A stretch of 51,630 nt of DNA from an uncultured Muribaculaceae bacterium (GTDB lineage: Bacteria > Bacteroidota > Bacteroidia > Bacteroidales > Muribaculaceae): assembly GCA_945931475.1 (NCBI GenBank), contig CAMEPD010000006.1, positions 1 to 51,630 of the forward strand, read 5' to 3'. Positions within the stretch are counted from its first letter, which is position 1. Every line of letters begins with the position of its first letter. Positions 17,437 to 25,974 of the stretch are shown in pieces. Made by a program: the position numbers and the translations under genes. Under the pieces are notes generated by a model, which was not told where the DNA came from, did not search any database, and saw only the letters and a program-made list of their open reading frames with translations.

Positions 17437-19191
17437 ATGTACAGAACCAACACTTGCGGCGAGTTGCGCCTCGCCGACGCCGGCAAAGAGGTGACTCTCG
17501 CCGGATGGGTGCAGCGCAAGCGCAAGATGGGAGGCATGACCTTCATCGACCTCCGTGACCGCTACGGCATCACTCAGGTTGTTTTCAATGACGCCGACAA
17601 TGCTCAGCTCAACGAATTTGCCGCCAACACCGGCCGCGAATTTGTGCTACAGATTACCGGCAAAGTCGCCGAACGTTCTTCGAAGAACCCCAATCTTCCT
17701 ACCGGCGACATCGAAATCATCGCCACCGGCGCCAAGTTGCTCAACCCCTCGTTAGTACCCCCGTTCACAATCGAGGACGACACCGACGGCGGCGACGACC
17801 TGCGCATGAAATACCGCTACCTCGACCTGCGCCGTCAGGCCGTACGCAAAAACCTGGAGCTGCGCCACCGCATGACCATGGAGGTGCGCCGCTACCTCGA
17901 CTCCAAGGGTTTCCTCGAAATCGAGACCCCGATGCTGGTAGGTTCCACCCCCGAGGGTGCCCGCGACTTTGTGGTGCCTTCGCGCATGAACCCCGGCCAG
18001 TTCTATGCCCTGCCGCAGTCGCCGCAGACGCTCAAACAGCTGCTTATGGTGGCCGGCATGGACCGCTATTTCCAGATTGTGAAATGCTTCCGCGACGAAG
18101 ACCTCCGCGCCGACCGTCAGCCCGAGTTCACCCAGATTGACTGCGAGATGAGCTTCGTGGAGCAGAACGACATAATCGAGCTGTTCGAGGGGATGGCCAA
18201 GCACCTCTTCAAGGAGCTGCGCGGCGTAGAGCTCACAGAGCCATTCCGGCGTATGCCCTGGTCGGAGGCGATGAAATATTACGGTTCCGACAAGCCCGAC
18301 CTGCGCTTCGACATGAAGTTCGTCGAGCTGATGGATATACTCAAGGGACACGGATTCAGCGTGTTCGATAACGCTGCATACATCGGCGGCATCTGTGCCA
18401 AGGGTGCCGCAAACTACACCCGCAAGCAGCTCGACCAGCTCACCGAGTTCGTCAAGCGTCCGCAGGTGGGCGCCAAGGGTATGGTCTACGCCCGCGTCGA
18501 AGCCGACGGCAACGTCAAATCGTCGGTCGACAAATTCTACAGCCAGGAAGTGCTCCAGCAGATGAAGGCTGCCTTCGGCGCCGAGCCGGGCGACCTGATT
18601 CTCATCCTTTCGGGCGACGACGCCATGAAGACCCGCAAACAGCTCTGTGAGCTACGCCTCGAGATGGGTTCACGCCTGGGCCTGCGCGACAAGAACAAGT
18701 TCGCCTGCCTGTGGGTGGTCGACTTCCCGATGTTCGAATGGAGCGACGAAGAGCAGCGTCTGATGGCTATGCATCACCCGTTCACTCATCCCAAGGACGA
18801 GGATATCCCCCTGCTCGATACCAAGCCCGAGGAGGTTCGCGCCGACGCCTACGACATGGTTGTCAACGGCGTGGAGGTGGGCGGCGGCTCAATCCGTATC
18901 CACGACTCGAAGCTGCAAGCCAAAATGTTTGAAATCTTAGGCTTTACGCCCGAAAAGGCACAGGAACAGTTCGGCTTCCTGATGAATGCCTTCAAATACG
19001 GAGCGCCCCCTCACGGAGGACTTGCCTACGGTCTCGACCGCTGGGTAAGCCTCTTCGCCGGTCTCGACTCGATCCGCGACTGCATCGCCTTCCCGAAGAA
19101 CAATTCGGGCCGCGACGTGATGCTCGACGCCCCCGCTCCCCTCGACCAGAAGCAGCTCGACGAGCTCCAGCTCGCTCTCGATCTCAAATAA
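17437..19191 (+). CDS. aspS: aspartate-tRNA ligase
   Basis: A class II aminoacyl-tRNA synthetase that charges tRNA-Asp. The 584 residues follow the bacterial AspRS layout: OB-fold anticodon-binding domain at about 1-105 ('[20 protein letters not shown]'), motif 1 '[20 protein letters not shown]', motif 2 '[18 protein letters not shown]', the bacterial GAD insertion near 300-410, and motif 3 'GLAYGLDRW' near the end. The length is normal. It heads a cluster with the Nif3-like gene 12 bp downstream and then the zinc-ribbon gene, all on the same strand. Confidence 0.98.
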   Translation: MYRTNTCGELRLADAGKEVTLAGWVQRKRKMGGMTFIDLRDRYGITQVVFNDADNAQLNEFAANTGREFVLQITGKVAERSSKNPNLPTGDIEIIATGAKLLNPSLVPPFTIEDDTDGGDDLRMKYRYLDLRRQAVRKNLELRHRMTMEVRRYLDSKGFLEIETPMLVGSTPEGARDFVVPSRMNPGQFYALPQSPQTLKQLLMVAGMDRYFQIVKCFRDEDLRADRQPEFTQIDCEMSFVEQNDIIELFEGMAKHLFKELRGVELTEPFRRMPWSEAMKYYGSDKPDLRFDMKFVELMDILKGHGFSVFDNAAYIGGICAKGAANYTRKQLDQLTEFVKRPQVGAKGMVYARVEADGNVKSSVDKFYSQEVLQQMKAAFGAEPGDLILILSGDDAMKTRKQLCELRLEMGSRLGLRDKNKFACLWVVDFPMFEWSDEEQRLMAMHHPFTHPKDEDIPLLDTKPEEVRADAYDMVVNGVEVGGGSIRIHDSKLQAKMFEILGFTPEKAQEQFGFLMNAFKYGAPPHGGLAYGLDRWVSLFAGLDSIRDCIAFPKNNSGRDVMLDAPAPLDQKQLDELQLALDLK

Positions 19192-19203
19192 GCCCATGGC
19201 CCG

Positions 19204-19983
19204 ATGACCAACAGCGATATAATAACTGCCGTCGAAGCCCGGTTCCCGCTCTCCGGCCAGGAGAGCTGGGACAATTCCGGGTGGCAGTGCGGCGACCCGT
19301 CGGCCGAATGCACCGGTGTGCTCACCTGCGTTGACGTGACCGAGGCGATTCTCGACGAGGCCAAGCAGCGGGGCTGCAACCTCGTGGTGGCGCACCATCC
19401 GTTAATTTTCAATGCGGTGCGAAGCATCGTGTCTGACGGGGGACGCGTCAATCCGTGTGTGATGCAGGCCATTGCCGGCGGCATCAGCATCTACTCGTCA
19501 CACACAGCTTGCGACTGTGCTCCCGGCGGCGTGTCGTACGCCGACGGCCTGCTCCTCGGGCTGGAGAGCCTCGAGACCCTCGACCCCGAATCGGGCCTTG
19601 GCGTAATCGGCAACCTGCCCGCACCGCTGCCCTGGCGCGACTTCCTCGACAAGGTGAAATCAACTTTCGGAATCCCCTGCCTGCGGCATTCGGCGCCCCC
19701 CGCCGACGACTTCACCGTCAGCCGGGTTGCCATCTGCGGCGGAGCGGCTGCGGAATTCCTGCCTCTGGCTTACGAGCGAGGCGCCCAGGCATACGTTACC
19801 GCCGACTGCAAGCACAACACCTTCCCCGACGTAGGCCGACGCCCCGTCATCCTGGTTGACGCGGGCCATTTCGAGACCGAAGTTTGCACAAAAGAGTTAT
19901 TTTATCGTGCTATTACCGAAAAATTTCCTAACTTTGCAGTCTGGAAATCAACAACGGAGCAAAATCCCGTGAAATATTACTGA
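19204..19983 (+). CDS. Nif3-like dinuclear metal centre protein
   Basis: A 259-residue member of the Nif3/YbgI (DUF34) family. These proteins form toroidal hexamers with a two-metal site; some are labelled GTP cyclohydrolase I type 2, but the physiological role is unsettled. Metal-binding motifs are visible: 'VVAHHPLIF' near residue 65, 'YSSHTACDCA' near 100 and 'GHFETE' near 222. It lacks the ~100-residue central insertion seen in longer (~365 residue) members. It starts 12 bp after aspS and ends 7 bp before the zinc-ribbon gene. The Nif3 and COG1579 pair is conserved in many bacteria, which suggests a shared job. Confidence 0.93.
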   Translation: MTNSDIITAVEARFPLSGQESWDNSGWQCGDPSAECTGVLTCVDVTEAILDEAKQRGCNLVVAHHPLIFNAVRSIVSDGGRVNPCVMQAIAGGISIYSSHTACDCAPGGVSYADGLLLGLESLETLDPESGLGVIGNLPAPLPWRDFLDKVKSTFGIPCLRHSAPPADDFTVSRVAICGGAAAEFLPLAYERGAQAYVTADCKHNTFPDVGRRPVILVDAGHFETEVCTKELFYRAITEKFPNFAVWKSTTEQNPVKYY

Positions 19984-19990
19984 CCCACGC

Positions 19991-20770
19991 ATGGCTACAG
20001 AAAAAAATAAGACCGAAGGCCTCTCGGTGGAGAGCCGCCTCAAATCGCTTTACAAACTCCAGACAATCCTGTCGGAAATCGACCGCATCAAGACCATCCG
20101 CGGTGAGCTTCCACTGGAAGTCAAGGACCTTGAGGACTCGCTTGCCGGCCTTCACACCCGCATCTCCAACTACGAGCAGGAGATTGCCGACCTGCGCACC
20201 CGCCTTACGCAGGAGAAGGAGAAAATCGCTGACTCGCATGCCAAAATCGCCCGCTACAAAGAGCAGCTCGACAACGTGCGCAACAACCGCGAGTTCGACC
20301 TTCTGTCGAAGGAGGTTGAGTTCCAGACTCTCGAAATCGAGCTTTCGGAGAAGCATCTCAACGAGTACACCCGTCAGATTGAGCAGAAGCAGGCCGACAT
20401 CGAGGTAACCCGCGAGAAAATCAAAGATCACGAACACGTGCTCTCTGAAAAGAAAAGCGAACTCGAGGAGATTGTCTCGGAGACCCGTCAGGATGAGGAG
20501 CGCCTTCGCGAGCAGGCAAAAGCTCTTGAGCCTCAGATTGATACCCGCACGCTTACTGCATTCAAGCGAATCCGCAAGAATGCCCGCAACGGTTTGGGCG
20601 TGGTGTACATCCAGCGCAACGCCTGCGGCGGTTGCTTCAACCGTATCCCGCCCCAGAAGCAGCTCGAAATCAAGATGCACAAGAAGATTATCGTCTGCGA
20701 ATACTGCGGCCGCATCCTTATCGATCCCGCTCTGGCCGGCATCGAGGAGGAGACTGCCGAATCGAAGTAA
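19991..20770 (+). CDS. COG1579-type coiled-coil zinc-ribbon protein
   Basis: A 259-residue cytoplasmic protein. Residues ~15-180 form a long charged coiled coil. Residues ~200-245 form a C4 zinc ribbon with cysteine pairs 'ACGGC' and 'VCEYC' about 25 residues apart. The family is conserved next to Nif3-like genes and its biochemical role is unknown; nucleic-acid binding is a common suggestion. It starts 7 bp after the Nif3-like gene and belongs to that operon. Confidence 0.92.
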   Translation: MATEKNKTEGLSVESRLKSLYKLQTILSEIDRIKTIRGELPLEVKDLEDSLAGLHTRISNYEQEIADLRTRLTQEKEKIADSHAKIARYKEQLDNVRNNREFDLLSKEVEFQTLEIELSEKHLNEYTRQIEQKQADIEVTREKIKDHEHVLSEKKSELEEIVSETRQDEERLREQAKALEPQIDTRTLTAFKRIRKNARNGLGVVYIQRNACGGCFNRIPPQKQLEIKMHKKIIVCEYCGRILIDPALAGIEEETAESK

Positions 20771-20904
20771 ATCGCTGACCGCCGGAACGTTGCAGGACTG
20801 ACCTCACACCCTCAGTGCAGCCGACACGGAGTAATCCCCTCGGAGCAGCCGACCCCGTGGCGTCCTTGACGAAGCAAAGCGGTTAATGTGAAAATATAAT
20901 GCGT

Positions 20905-20944
20905 CACGGCATGCCGTCCCCACGCAGGGCCTCGGTATGCCGTG
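20905..20944. other. hairpin upstream of the FemAB-like gene
   Basis: CACGGCAT at 20905-20912 pairs with ATGCCGTG at 20937-20944, and CGGCATGCCG inside the left arm is itself palindromic. It lies in the 210-bp gap before the acetyltransferase gene. It covers the GTG at 20942, which argues against that codon as the start. It may be a terminator of the upstream operon or a leader structure. Confidence 0.5.
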
Positions 20945-20980
20945 AACTGCATAAGGAGATACCAACAAAGAAACAATACC

Positions 20981-21931
20981 GTGGAACACAGGTGGATAAT
21001 AGAGCCCTACACTCCCGAGAAGTCCGGAGAATGGGATGAATTCGTGAAGGCGTCGAAAAACGGCACCTTCCTGCTCACCCGGCCGTACATGGATTATCAC
21101 GCCGACCGGTTTCCCGACAACTCGCTGATTATCAGGTATGACGACGGGCGTATAGCAGCGCTGCTCCCGGCGTCGCTGCAGGGCGACACGCTCGTGTCGC
21201 ACCCCGGCCTTACATACGGAGGATTTGTGATGCCGCGGCGCAACCGGGCACAGTTTCCGATGGAGTGGATTGGGGCTATTCGCTCATATCTCAGAGGTTT
21301 AGGTGTCCGCGCATTACATTATAAATGTATACCGTATGTCTACCACCGCGAACCGGCGGACGAAGACCGATACGCGCTGTTTCGCGCTGATGCTCAGTCG
21401 GTTGTGTGTAATTTGGCATCGGTAGTGCCGTTGAATCAGCCCTTTACGGCTCGTTTGGGGCATCGGGCCGCACGTCGCATTCAGCGGTATGGTCTTGAGG
21501 TGGAGAGAGCTCACGAAGTGGCCGAGATATGGCATATAATCGAGGATGACCGCCGCATCCGCCATAATACCCGGCCGGTTCACACTCTGGAGGAGATGCG
21601 GCTGTTGGCGGGGCGATTCCCGGATAACATCACGATTTACAAGACATTGCAGCAGGGACGCATCGTTGCCGGAGCCGTGGTGTACCTCTTCCCGGAGTCG
21701 GGCGTGATACATCTGCAGTACGCCGCCGCCAATGCCGAGGGATTTGATATTCATGCAGTAGACGCCATATATCATGTGCTGGCCGAGGAGCTGCGCGGCC
21801 GGTATAAATGGTTTGATTTCGGCACATCAAATGAGGATGGAGGGCGGTATCTGAACACCGGAATGACAGCCCATAAGGAGGAGTTCGGAGGCTGCAGCGT
21901 TGTCTACCCCCAGTACAAATTAGACATTTAG
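20981..21931 (+). CDS. FemAB/GNAT-like acyltransferase
   Basis: A protein of about 316 residues that resembles GNAT-fold enzymes related to FemAB (Acetyltransf_6 type). The N-terminal half has 'WDEFVKASKNGTFLLTRPYMDYH', the usual opening of this group. The C-terminal half has 'VAGAVVYLFPESGVIHLQYAA' and 'KWFDFGTSNEDGG', the cofactor-binding strand-loop region. The substrate cannot be told; relatives act on peptidoglycan precursors or surface polysaccharides. I prefer the GTG at 20981 (VEHRWIIEPYTPEK); a GTG at 20942 lies inside a hairpin. A WG-repeat fragment follows directly. Confidence 0.75.
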   Translation: MEHRWIIEPYTPEKSGEWDEFVKASKNGTFLLTRPYMDYHADRFPDNSLIIRYDDGRIAALLPASLQGDTLVSHPGLTYGGFVMPRRNRAQFPMEWIGAIRSYLRGLGVRALHYKCIPYVYHREPADEDRYALFRADAQSVVCNLASVVPLNQPFTARLGHRAARRIQRYGLEVERAHEVAEIWHIIEDDRRIRHNTRPVHTLEEMRLLAGRFPDNITIYKTLQQGRIVAGAVVYLFPESGVIHLQYAAANAEGFDIHAVDAIYHVLAEELRGRYKWFDFGTSNEDGGRYLNTGMTAHKEEFGGCSVVYPQYKLDI

Positions 21932-21993
21932 CGTATGAGTCGGCAACCTTAACCGAAAAAGTAAACGAAGCTGAAACGACACAAATTACCGGT

Positions 21994-22287
21994 GTGCTGA
22001 ATAAGGATGATATGATGTTAGTGCGTTTTGAACGCAATGGAAAATACGGATATAAAGATGAAAATGGCCGCGAGGTGATTGCACCGAAATATGATTCTGC
22101 ATGGTGGTTTGTAGAGGGGATAGCAGATGTGCAACTGAACGGGAAATGGGGGTTTATTGACAAAACAGGCCGAGAGGTTATTCCATTGAAATATGATGAT
22201 GCACACGTGTTTAAAAATGGGAGAGCTCAGGTAGCATTGGATGAGGAGCGGTTTTGGATTGATAAGGCAGGGAACAGGGTGGAATAA
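21994..22287 (+). CDS. short WG-repeat protein, possibly a truncated remnant
   Basis: About 97 residues with two to three WG (KWG) repeats: 'NGKYGYKDENGREVIAPKYD', 'NGKWGFIDKTGREVIPLKYD' and a degenerate third. WG repeats form beta-structured, probably ligand-binding modules. Full proteins usually carry many more repeats. The frame stays open upstream into the end of the FemAB-like gene without a good ATG; possible starts are GTG 21994 or ATG 22012/22015. Base composition is visibly lower in GC than the neighbours. This fits a fragment of a longer transferred gene, or a small stand-alone protein. Confidence 0.5.
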   Translation: MLNKDDMMLVRFERNGKYGYKDENGREVIAPKYDSAWWFVEGIADVQLNGKWGFIDKTGREVIPLKYDDAHVFKNGRAQVALDEERFWIDKAGNRVE

Positions 22288-22310
22288 GATATTGTCCGGG
22301 GTTTCTCCGC

Positions 22311-22808
22311 TCAATCAGTGAGGGCGGAGTAGGGGGGGAAGGTGCGCAGGAAGGTGGCTTTGCGGGTGGCGTAGTCGATGTGGCAACAATAATGTGTCAG
22401 GCCGTTGGAAACGGCGAGATACGGCACTTGCAGTGCCATGTTGTAACGCGTTATCTGGTCGAATACGCGTTGGGTCACAGCCACTTGCGGCGCTTTGTAC
22501 TCCACAATCATAAGCGGCGTAAGGCCGCGTCGGCGGTAGAGCACCGTGTCGCAGCGGCGCTGTGTGTCGTTCAGGGTTATGGCTACCTCGTTGGCCATCA
22601 GGGGTGCAGGGTAGCCCATCCCGGCCGATGTCATCCATGCCGTGAAATGCTGGCGCACCCACTCCTCGGGTGTGAGGGCCACGAGTTTGCGGCGAAGTGG
22701 GTCGTAGATACGCACCACACCGTCGGCGCACATCTCAATCCGCGGGGCGATTAGTGCCGGAAGGTTCAGCGGCGGCAGGGCTGTCGGGGTCGGGTGGTGG
22801 TATGGCAT
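22311..22808 (-). CDS. orphan HsdR N-terminal-like (PD-(D/E)XK) protein
   Basis: A 165-residue protein with the HSDR_N_2 pattern: 'TPEEWVRQHF' near residue 46, then 'RRCDTVLYRRRGLTPLMIVEYKAP' split across about 85-108, and 'FDQITRYN'. The Asp, Glu and Lys of a PD-(D/E)XK nuclease core are all in place (CD...VEYK). There is no HsdM, HsdS or helicase part. In Bacteroidetes this short protein is commonly found beside holA as a stand-alone gene, so it should not be read as a restriction system. The function is unknown. Confidence 0.8.
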   Translation of the reverse strand: MPYHHPTPTALPPLNLPALIAPRIEMCADGVVRIYDPLRRKLVALTPEEWVRQHFTAWMTSAGMGYPAPLMANEVAITLNDTQRRCDTVLYRRRGLTPLMIVEYKAPQVAVTQRVFDQITRYNMALQVPYLAVSNGLTHYCCHIDYATRKATFLRTFPPYSALTD

Positions 22809-22822
22809 GGGATATTTCGTTA

Positions 22823-23062
22823 AGAGGCTGTTTAAAAATAAATGTTAACGTTCCGGTTGCGACGGTAATTTAAAAGTACTTAAGCAGTCTCAGAATATTA
22901 AAATTACCAATGAGGTTGAAAACAGTAGCGACGCCTCGCGAAAATTTGAGCGTCTTCAGAGTTATCACTCAGTCACATAGCCCGCTATGCTCCATCGTTC
23001 AAACTCTGAATCCATCTCAAATTTTCGGCCGGAACGTCAACATTTATTATTAAACAGCCTCT
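22823..23062. mobile_element. 240-bp MITE with 34-bp terminal inverted repeats and nested hairpins
   Basis: The left end (22823-22856, starting AGAGGCTGTTTAAAAATAAA) and the right end (23029-23062) are inverted copies matching at 32 of 34 positions. There is no reading frame. Inside are nested dyads: CGAAAATTTGAG pairs with CTCAAATTTTCG, TTCAGAGTT pairs with AACTCTGAA, and the loop holds the palindrome-like CATAGCCCGCTATG. A second, longer copy starts at 51352, and a stub of only the two ends lies at 31106-31138. It sits between the divergent HsdR_N-like and holA genes. Target-site duplication is unclear (perhaps TTA/TAA). Confidence 0.88.
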
Positions 23063-23139
23063 AAATTAGCGGCCGGAAGTTGGTCAGACCGAAAATAGTG
23101 CGTAAATTTACAAAGTTTTTTTGACACCGGCAGACTATC

Positions 23140-24198
23140 ATGGCAGAAACTCCCACATTCCAGTCGATTCAGGCACAGCTGCGCAGCGGCCGTCCGGCCC
23201 CCGTCTACATACTCCACGGCGAGGAAGGCTACTACATTGACGCTCTTTCGCACGCCTTCGAGGAGCTGGTGGCCGAGGCTGACCGTGATTTCAACCTCAC
23301 CATTCTCTACGCCCCGCAGACCGAACCGGCGCAGGTAATCGACGCCTGCAAGCGTTACCCCATGATGGCCGACCGGCAGGTGGTGATTCTGCGCGAAACC
23401 CAAAGCGGCTTCTCGGGCCGTATCAGCGCCACAAATTACCTGAAAGCCCTGGCAGGATATGTGGCCTCGCCGTCACCCACCACGGTGCTGTGCATCTGCT
23501 TCCGCGGAGCCGAGGCCAAGTGCGCCGAATTCTTCAGGTCGCTCACCAAGGGACGTGGCGTCAACTTCCAGTCGAAGAAACTCAACGAACGCAACATCGG
23601 ACCGGCCATCGCCGGATTCGTCAAGGAGCGTGGCCTCAACATCGAACCCAAGGCCCTGGCGATGCTCAGCGAGTATGTGGGCACCGACCTGTCGCGCCTC
23701 TACAACGAGGTGGGCAAACTCACTGTGTCGCTCGGTCCCGGCGCCATGATTACCCCCGAGGCCATCGAGCGCAATATCGGCATCTCGAAGGACTACAACA
23801 GCTTCGAACTGGTGACGGCGTTGGCCAACCATGACACAGCGCGTGCCTTCACCATCGTGCGCTATTTCGCTTCCAACCCCAAGAACAACCCCGTTCAGCC
23901 ACTCTGCGCTACGCTCTTCAACTACTTCTCCAACCTGCTGATAGCCTGGTACTCGCGCGACAAATCGGAGCACGCGCTGATGGAGGCACTCGGCTTCCGC
24001 TGGCCCGTACAGCTGAAGGATATCACAGCCGGAATGCGCTTCTACGGCCCCTGGCAGGTGGTGGAGATTATCGGGCTGCTGCGCCGGTTCGACGCCAACA
24101 GCAAGGGAAACGGCTCGCGCCTCGACCCCTACGACCTGTTGAACGACCTGGTGTTCCATATCCTCAACCCCATAGGCGAAAAGGCTGTCGACCTCTGA
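23140..24198 (+). CDS. holA: DNA polymerase III subunit delta
   Basis: HolA opens the sliding clamp and is part of the clamp loader. The 352-residue protein shows the family opening 'PVYILHGEEGYYIDALSHAF', then 'ERNIGPAIAGFVKERGLNI' and the domain II/III motif 'LSRLYNEVGKLTVSLG' with 'ISKDYNSFELVTALANHDTARA'. Length is typical. The MITE at 22823-23062 ends 77 bp upstream of its start and may have replaced or moved its promoter. Confidence 0.95.
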   Translation: MAETPTFQSIQAQLRSGRPAPVYILHGEEGYYIDALSHAFEELVAEADRDFNLTILYAPQTEPAQVIDACKRYPMMADRQVVILRETQSGFSGRISATNYLKALAGYVASPSPTTVLCICFRGAEAKCAEFFRSLTKGRGVNFQSKKLNERNIGPAIAGFVKERGLNIEPKALAMLSEYVGTDLSRLYNEVGKLTVSLGPGAMITPEAIERNIGISKDYNSFELVTALANHDTARAFTIVRYFASNPKNNPVQPLCATLFNYFSNLLIAWYSRDKSEHALMEALGFRWPVQLKDITAGMRFYGPWQVVEIIGLLRRFDANSKGNGSRLDPYDLLNDLVFHILNPIGEKAVDL

Positions 24199-24255
24199 CC
24201 CCCGGGGGCCGGCGTCCGGGCAGACCGTTTATGCTGCCGTTTGAACGCAGGATAA

Positions 24256-24286
24256 TTGTGTATATGGCGCTTTTTCATTACCTTTG
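24256..24286 (+). promoter_or_regulatory. promoter for guaA
   Basis: TTG at 24256-24258, 20 bp, TACCTTTG at 24279-24286, about 40 bp before the guaA start. It supports ATG 24326 over the upstream in-frame codon at 24284. Confidence 0.75.
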
Positions 24287-24325
24287 CGGGGTAAAAAAGA
24301 GACAACCAAATTCCACATTTCTCTG

Positions 24326-25849
24326 ATGCAGGAAAAAATTATCATTCTCGATTTCGGTTCGCAGACAACCCAGCTCATCGGCCGACGTGTCCGCGAACTC
24401 AATACATATTGCGAAATCGTCCCCTACAACAAGTTTCCATTCGGCGACCCCTCGGTGATTGGCGTGATTCTCTCGGGTTCACCCTTTTCGGTCTACGACG
24501 AAAAGGCCTTCAAAGCCGACCTGTCGAAGATTCGCAAACATCTGCCCGTATTAGGCATCTGCTACGGCGCCCAGTTTATGGCCTGGAGCGACGGCGGCAA
24601 GGTTGAACCGGCCGGCACACGCGAGTACGGCCGCGCCCTTCTGGCGAAAGTCGACGAGCTCGACCCGCTGTTCAAGGATATCGAAGCCGGGTCGCAGGTG
24701 TGGATGAGCCACGGCGACACCATCACCGCCATCCCCGACACATTTCATGCCATCGCCTCAACCGACAAGGTAGCCATCGCGGCCTATAAGGTCGACGGCG
24801 AGCAGACCTGGGGCGTACAGTTCCACCCCGAAGTATATCACTCGCTCGACGGTACAAAGCTCTTGCGCAACTTCGTGGTGGACATCTGCGGCAGCAAGCA
24901 GGACTGGAGCGCCGCCTCGTTCATCGAAACCACCGTGGCCGCGCTGCGCGAGCAGTTGGGTGACGACAAGGTGGTGCTCGGCCTCTCGGGGGGCGTCGAT
25001 TCGTCGGTGGCCGCCGTGCTGCTCAACAAGGCTATCGGCAAGAACCTCACCTGCATATTCGTTGACCACGGCATGCTCCGCAAGAACGAATTCCGCGACG
25101 TGCTCCGCGACTACGAGGGCCTCGGCCTCAACGTTATCGGCGTCGACGCCTCGGCCAAATTCTTCACTGAACTCGCCGGCGTAACCGAACCCGAACGCAA
25201 ACGCAAAATCATCGGCAAAGGCTTCATCGATGTGTTCGATGAAGAGGCTCACAAAATCAAGGATGTCAAGTGGCTGGCCCAGGGCACCATCTACCCCGAC
25301 TGCATCGAGTCGCTCTCGATCACCGGCACCACCATCAAGAGCCACCACAACGTGGGCGGCCTCCCCGAAAAGATGAACCTCAAACTCTGCGAGCCCCTGC
25401 GCCTGCTGTTCAAGGACGAAGTTCGCGCCGTAGGTCGCGAGTTAGGCATGCCCGAACACCTCATCAAGCGCCACCCCTTCCCCGGTCCCGGACTGGCAGT
25501 GCGCATCCTCGGCGACATCACCCCCGAGAAAGTGCGTATTCTCCAGGACGCCGACGACATCTTCATCCGCGGCCTCCGCGAGTGGGACCTCTACGATAAA
25601 GTCTGGCAGGCCGGCGTAATCCTGCTGCCCGTGCAGTCGGTGGGCGTCATGGGCGACGAACGCACCTACGAACGTGCCGTAGCCCTGCGCGCCGTCACCT
25701 CGACCGACGCCATGACCGCCGACTGGGCACACCTTCCCTACGACTTCATGGCCGACGTCTCCAACAAGATCATCAACCGCGTCAAAGGCGTAAACCGCGT
25801 CTGCTACGACATCTCCTCCAAGCCGCCAGCCACCATCGAGTGGGAATAA
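24326..25849 (+). CDS. guaA: GMP synthase (glutamine-hydrolysing)
   Basis: GuaA aminates XMP to GMP using glutamine and ATP. The 507-residue protein has a class I amidotransferase domain first ([12 protein letters not shown]; nucleophile Cys79 in 'LGICYGAQ'; 'QFHPEVYH' with the catalytic His-x-Glu). Then come the PP-loop ATP pyrophosphatase ('[11 protein letters not shown]') and the dimerisation domain ending '[10 protein letters not shown]'. The start is the ATG at 24326 just after the promoter. Confidence 0.98.
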   Translation: MQEKIIILDFGSQTTQLIGRRVRELNTYCEIVPYNKFPFGDPSVIGVILSGSPFSVYDEKAFKADLSKIRKHLPVLGICYGAQFMAWSDGGKVEPAGTREYGRALLAKVDELDPLFKDIEAGSQVWMSHGDTITAIPDTFHAIASTDKVAIAAYKVDGEQTWGVQFHPEVYHSLDGTKLLRNFVVDICGSKQDWSAASFIETTVAALREQLGDDKVVLGLSGGVDSSVAAVLLNKAIGKNLTCIFVDHGMLRKNEFRDVLRDYEGLGLNVIGVDASAKFFTELAGVTEPERKRKIIGKGFIDVFDEEAHKIKDVKWLAQGTIYPDCIESLSITGTTIKSHHNVGGLPEKMNLKLCEPLRLLFKDEVRAVGRELGMPEHLIKRHPFPGPGLAVRILGDITPEKVRILQDADDIFIRGLREWDLYDKVWQAGVILLPVQSVGVMGDERTYERAVALRAVTSTDAMTADWAHLPYDFMADVSNKIINRVKGVNRVCYDISSKPPATIEWE

Positions 25850-25933
25850 CGGCCACTTTCAGCTACGGGAGCCGGGGCGCGATTTTTGTGCGACATTCTC
25901 ACTTCCGGTAAACATCTTTATGCGGAAAATGTT

Positions 25934-25974
25934 AAAACTTTAGGTGGAACATTATGTTCTGCCTAAAGTTTTTT
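25934..25974 (+). promoter_or_regulatory. long palindrome and T tract abutting the MFS start codon
   Basis: AAAACTTTAGG (25934-25944) pairs with CCTAAAGTTTT (25962-25972). An inner GAACAT/ATGTTC pair around a single T continues the stem after a 2-nt bulge on each side. A T run ends at 25974, and the ATG at 25975 follows at once. It has the shape of an intrinsic terminator placed where a ribosome-binding region should be. It could be the guaA terminator (85 bp after its stop), an attenuator for the MFS gene, or an operator. Confidence 0.7.

Noticed and set aside
20942-20980. GTG at 20942 as start of the FemAB-like protein
   Set aside because: It falls inside a hairpin arm and adds 13 residues with no family resemblance; GTG 20981 opens the fold directly.
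22311-22808. Part of a type I restriction-modification system
   Set aside because: Only the HsdR N-terminal nuclease-like fold is present, with no methylase, specificity or helicase gene. This short form is a common stand-alone gene beside holA in Bacteroidetes.
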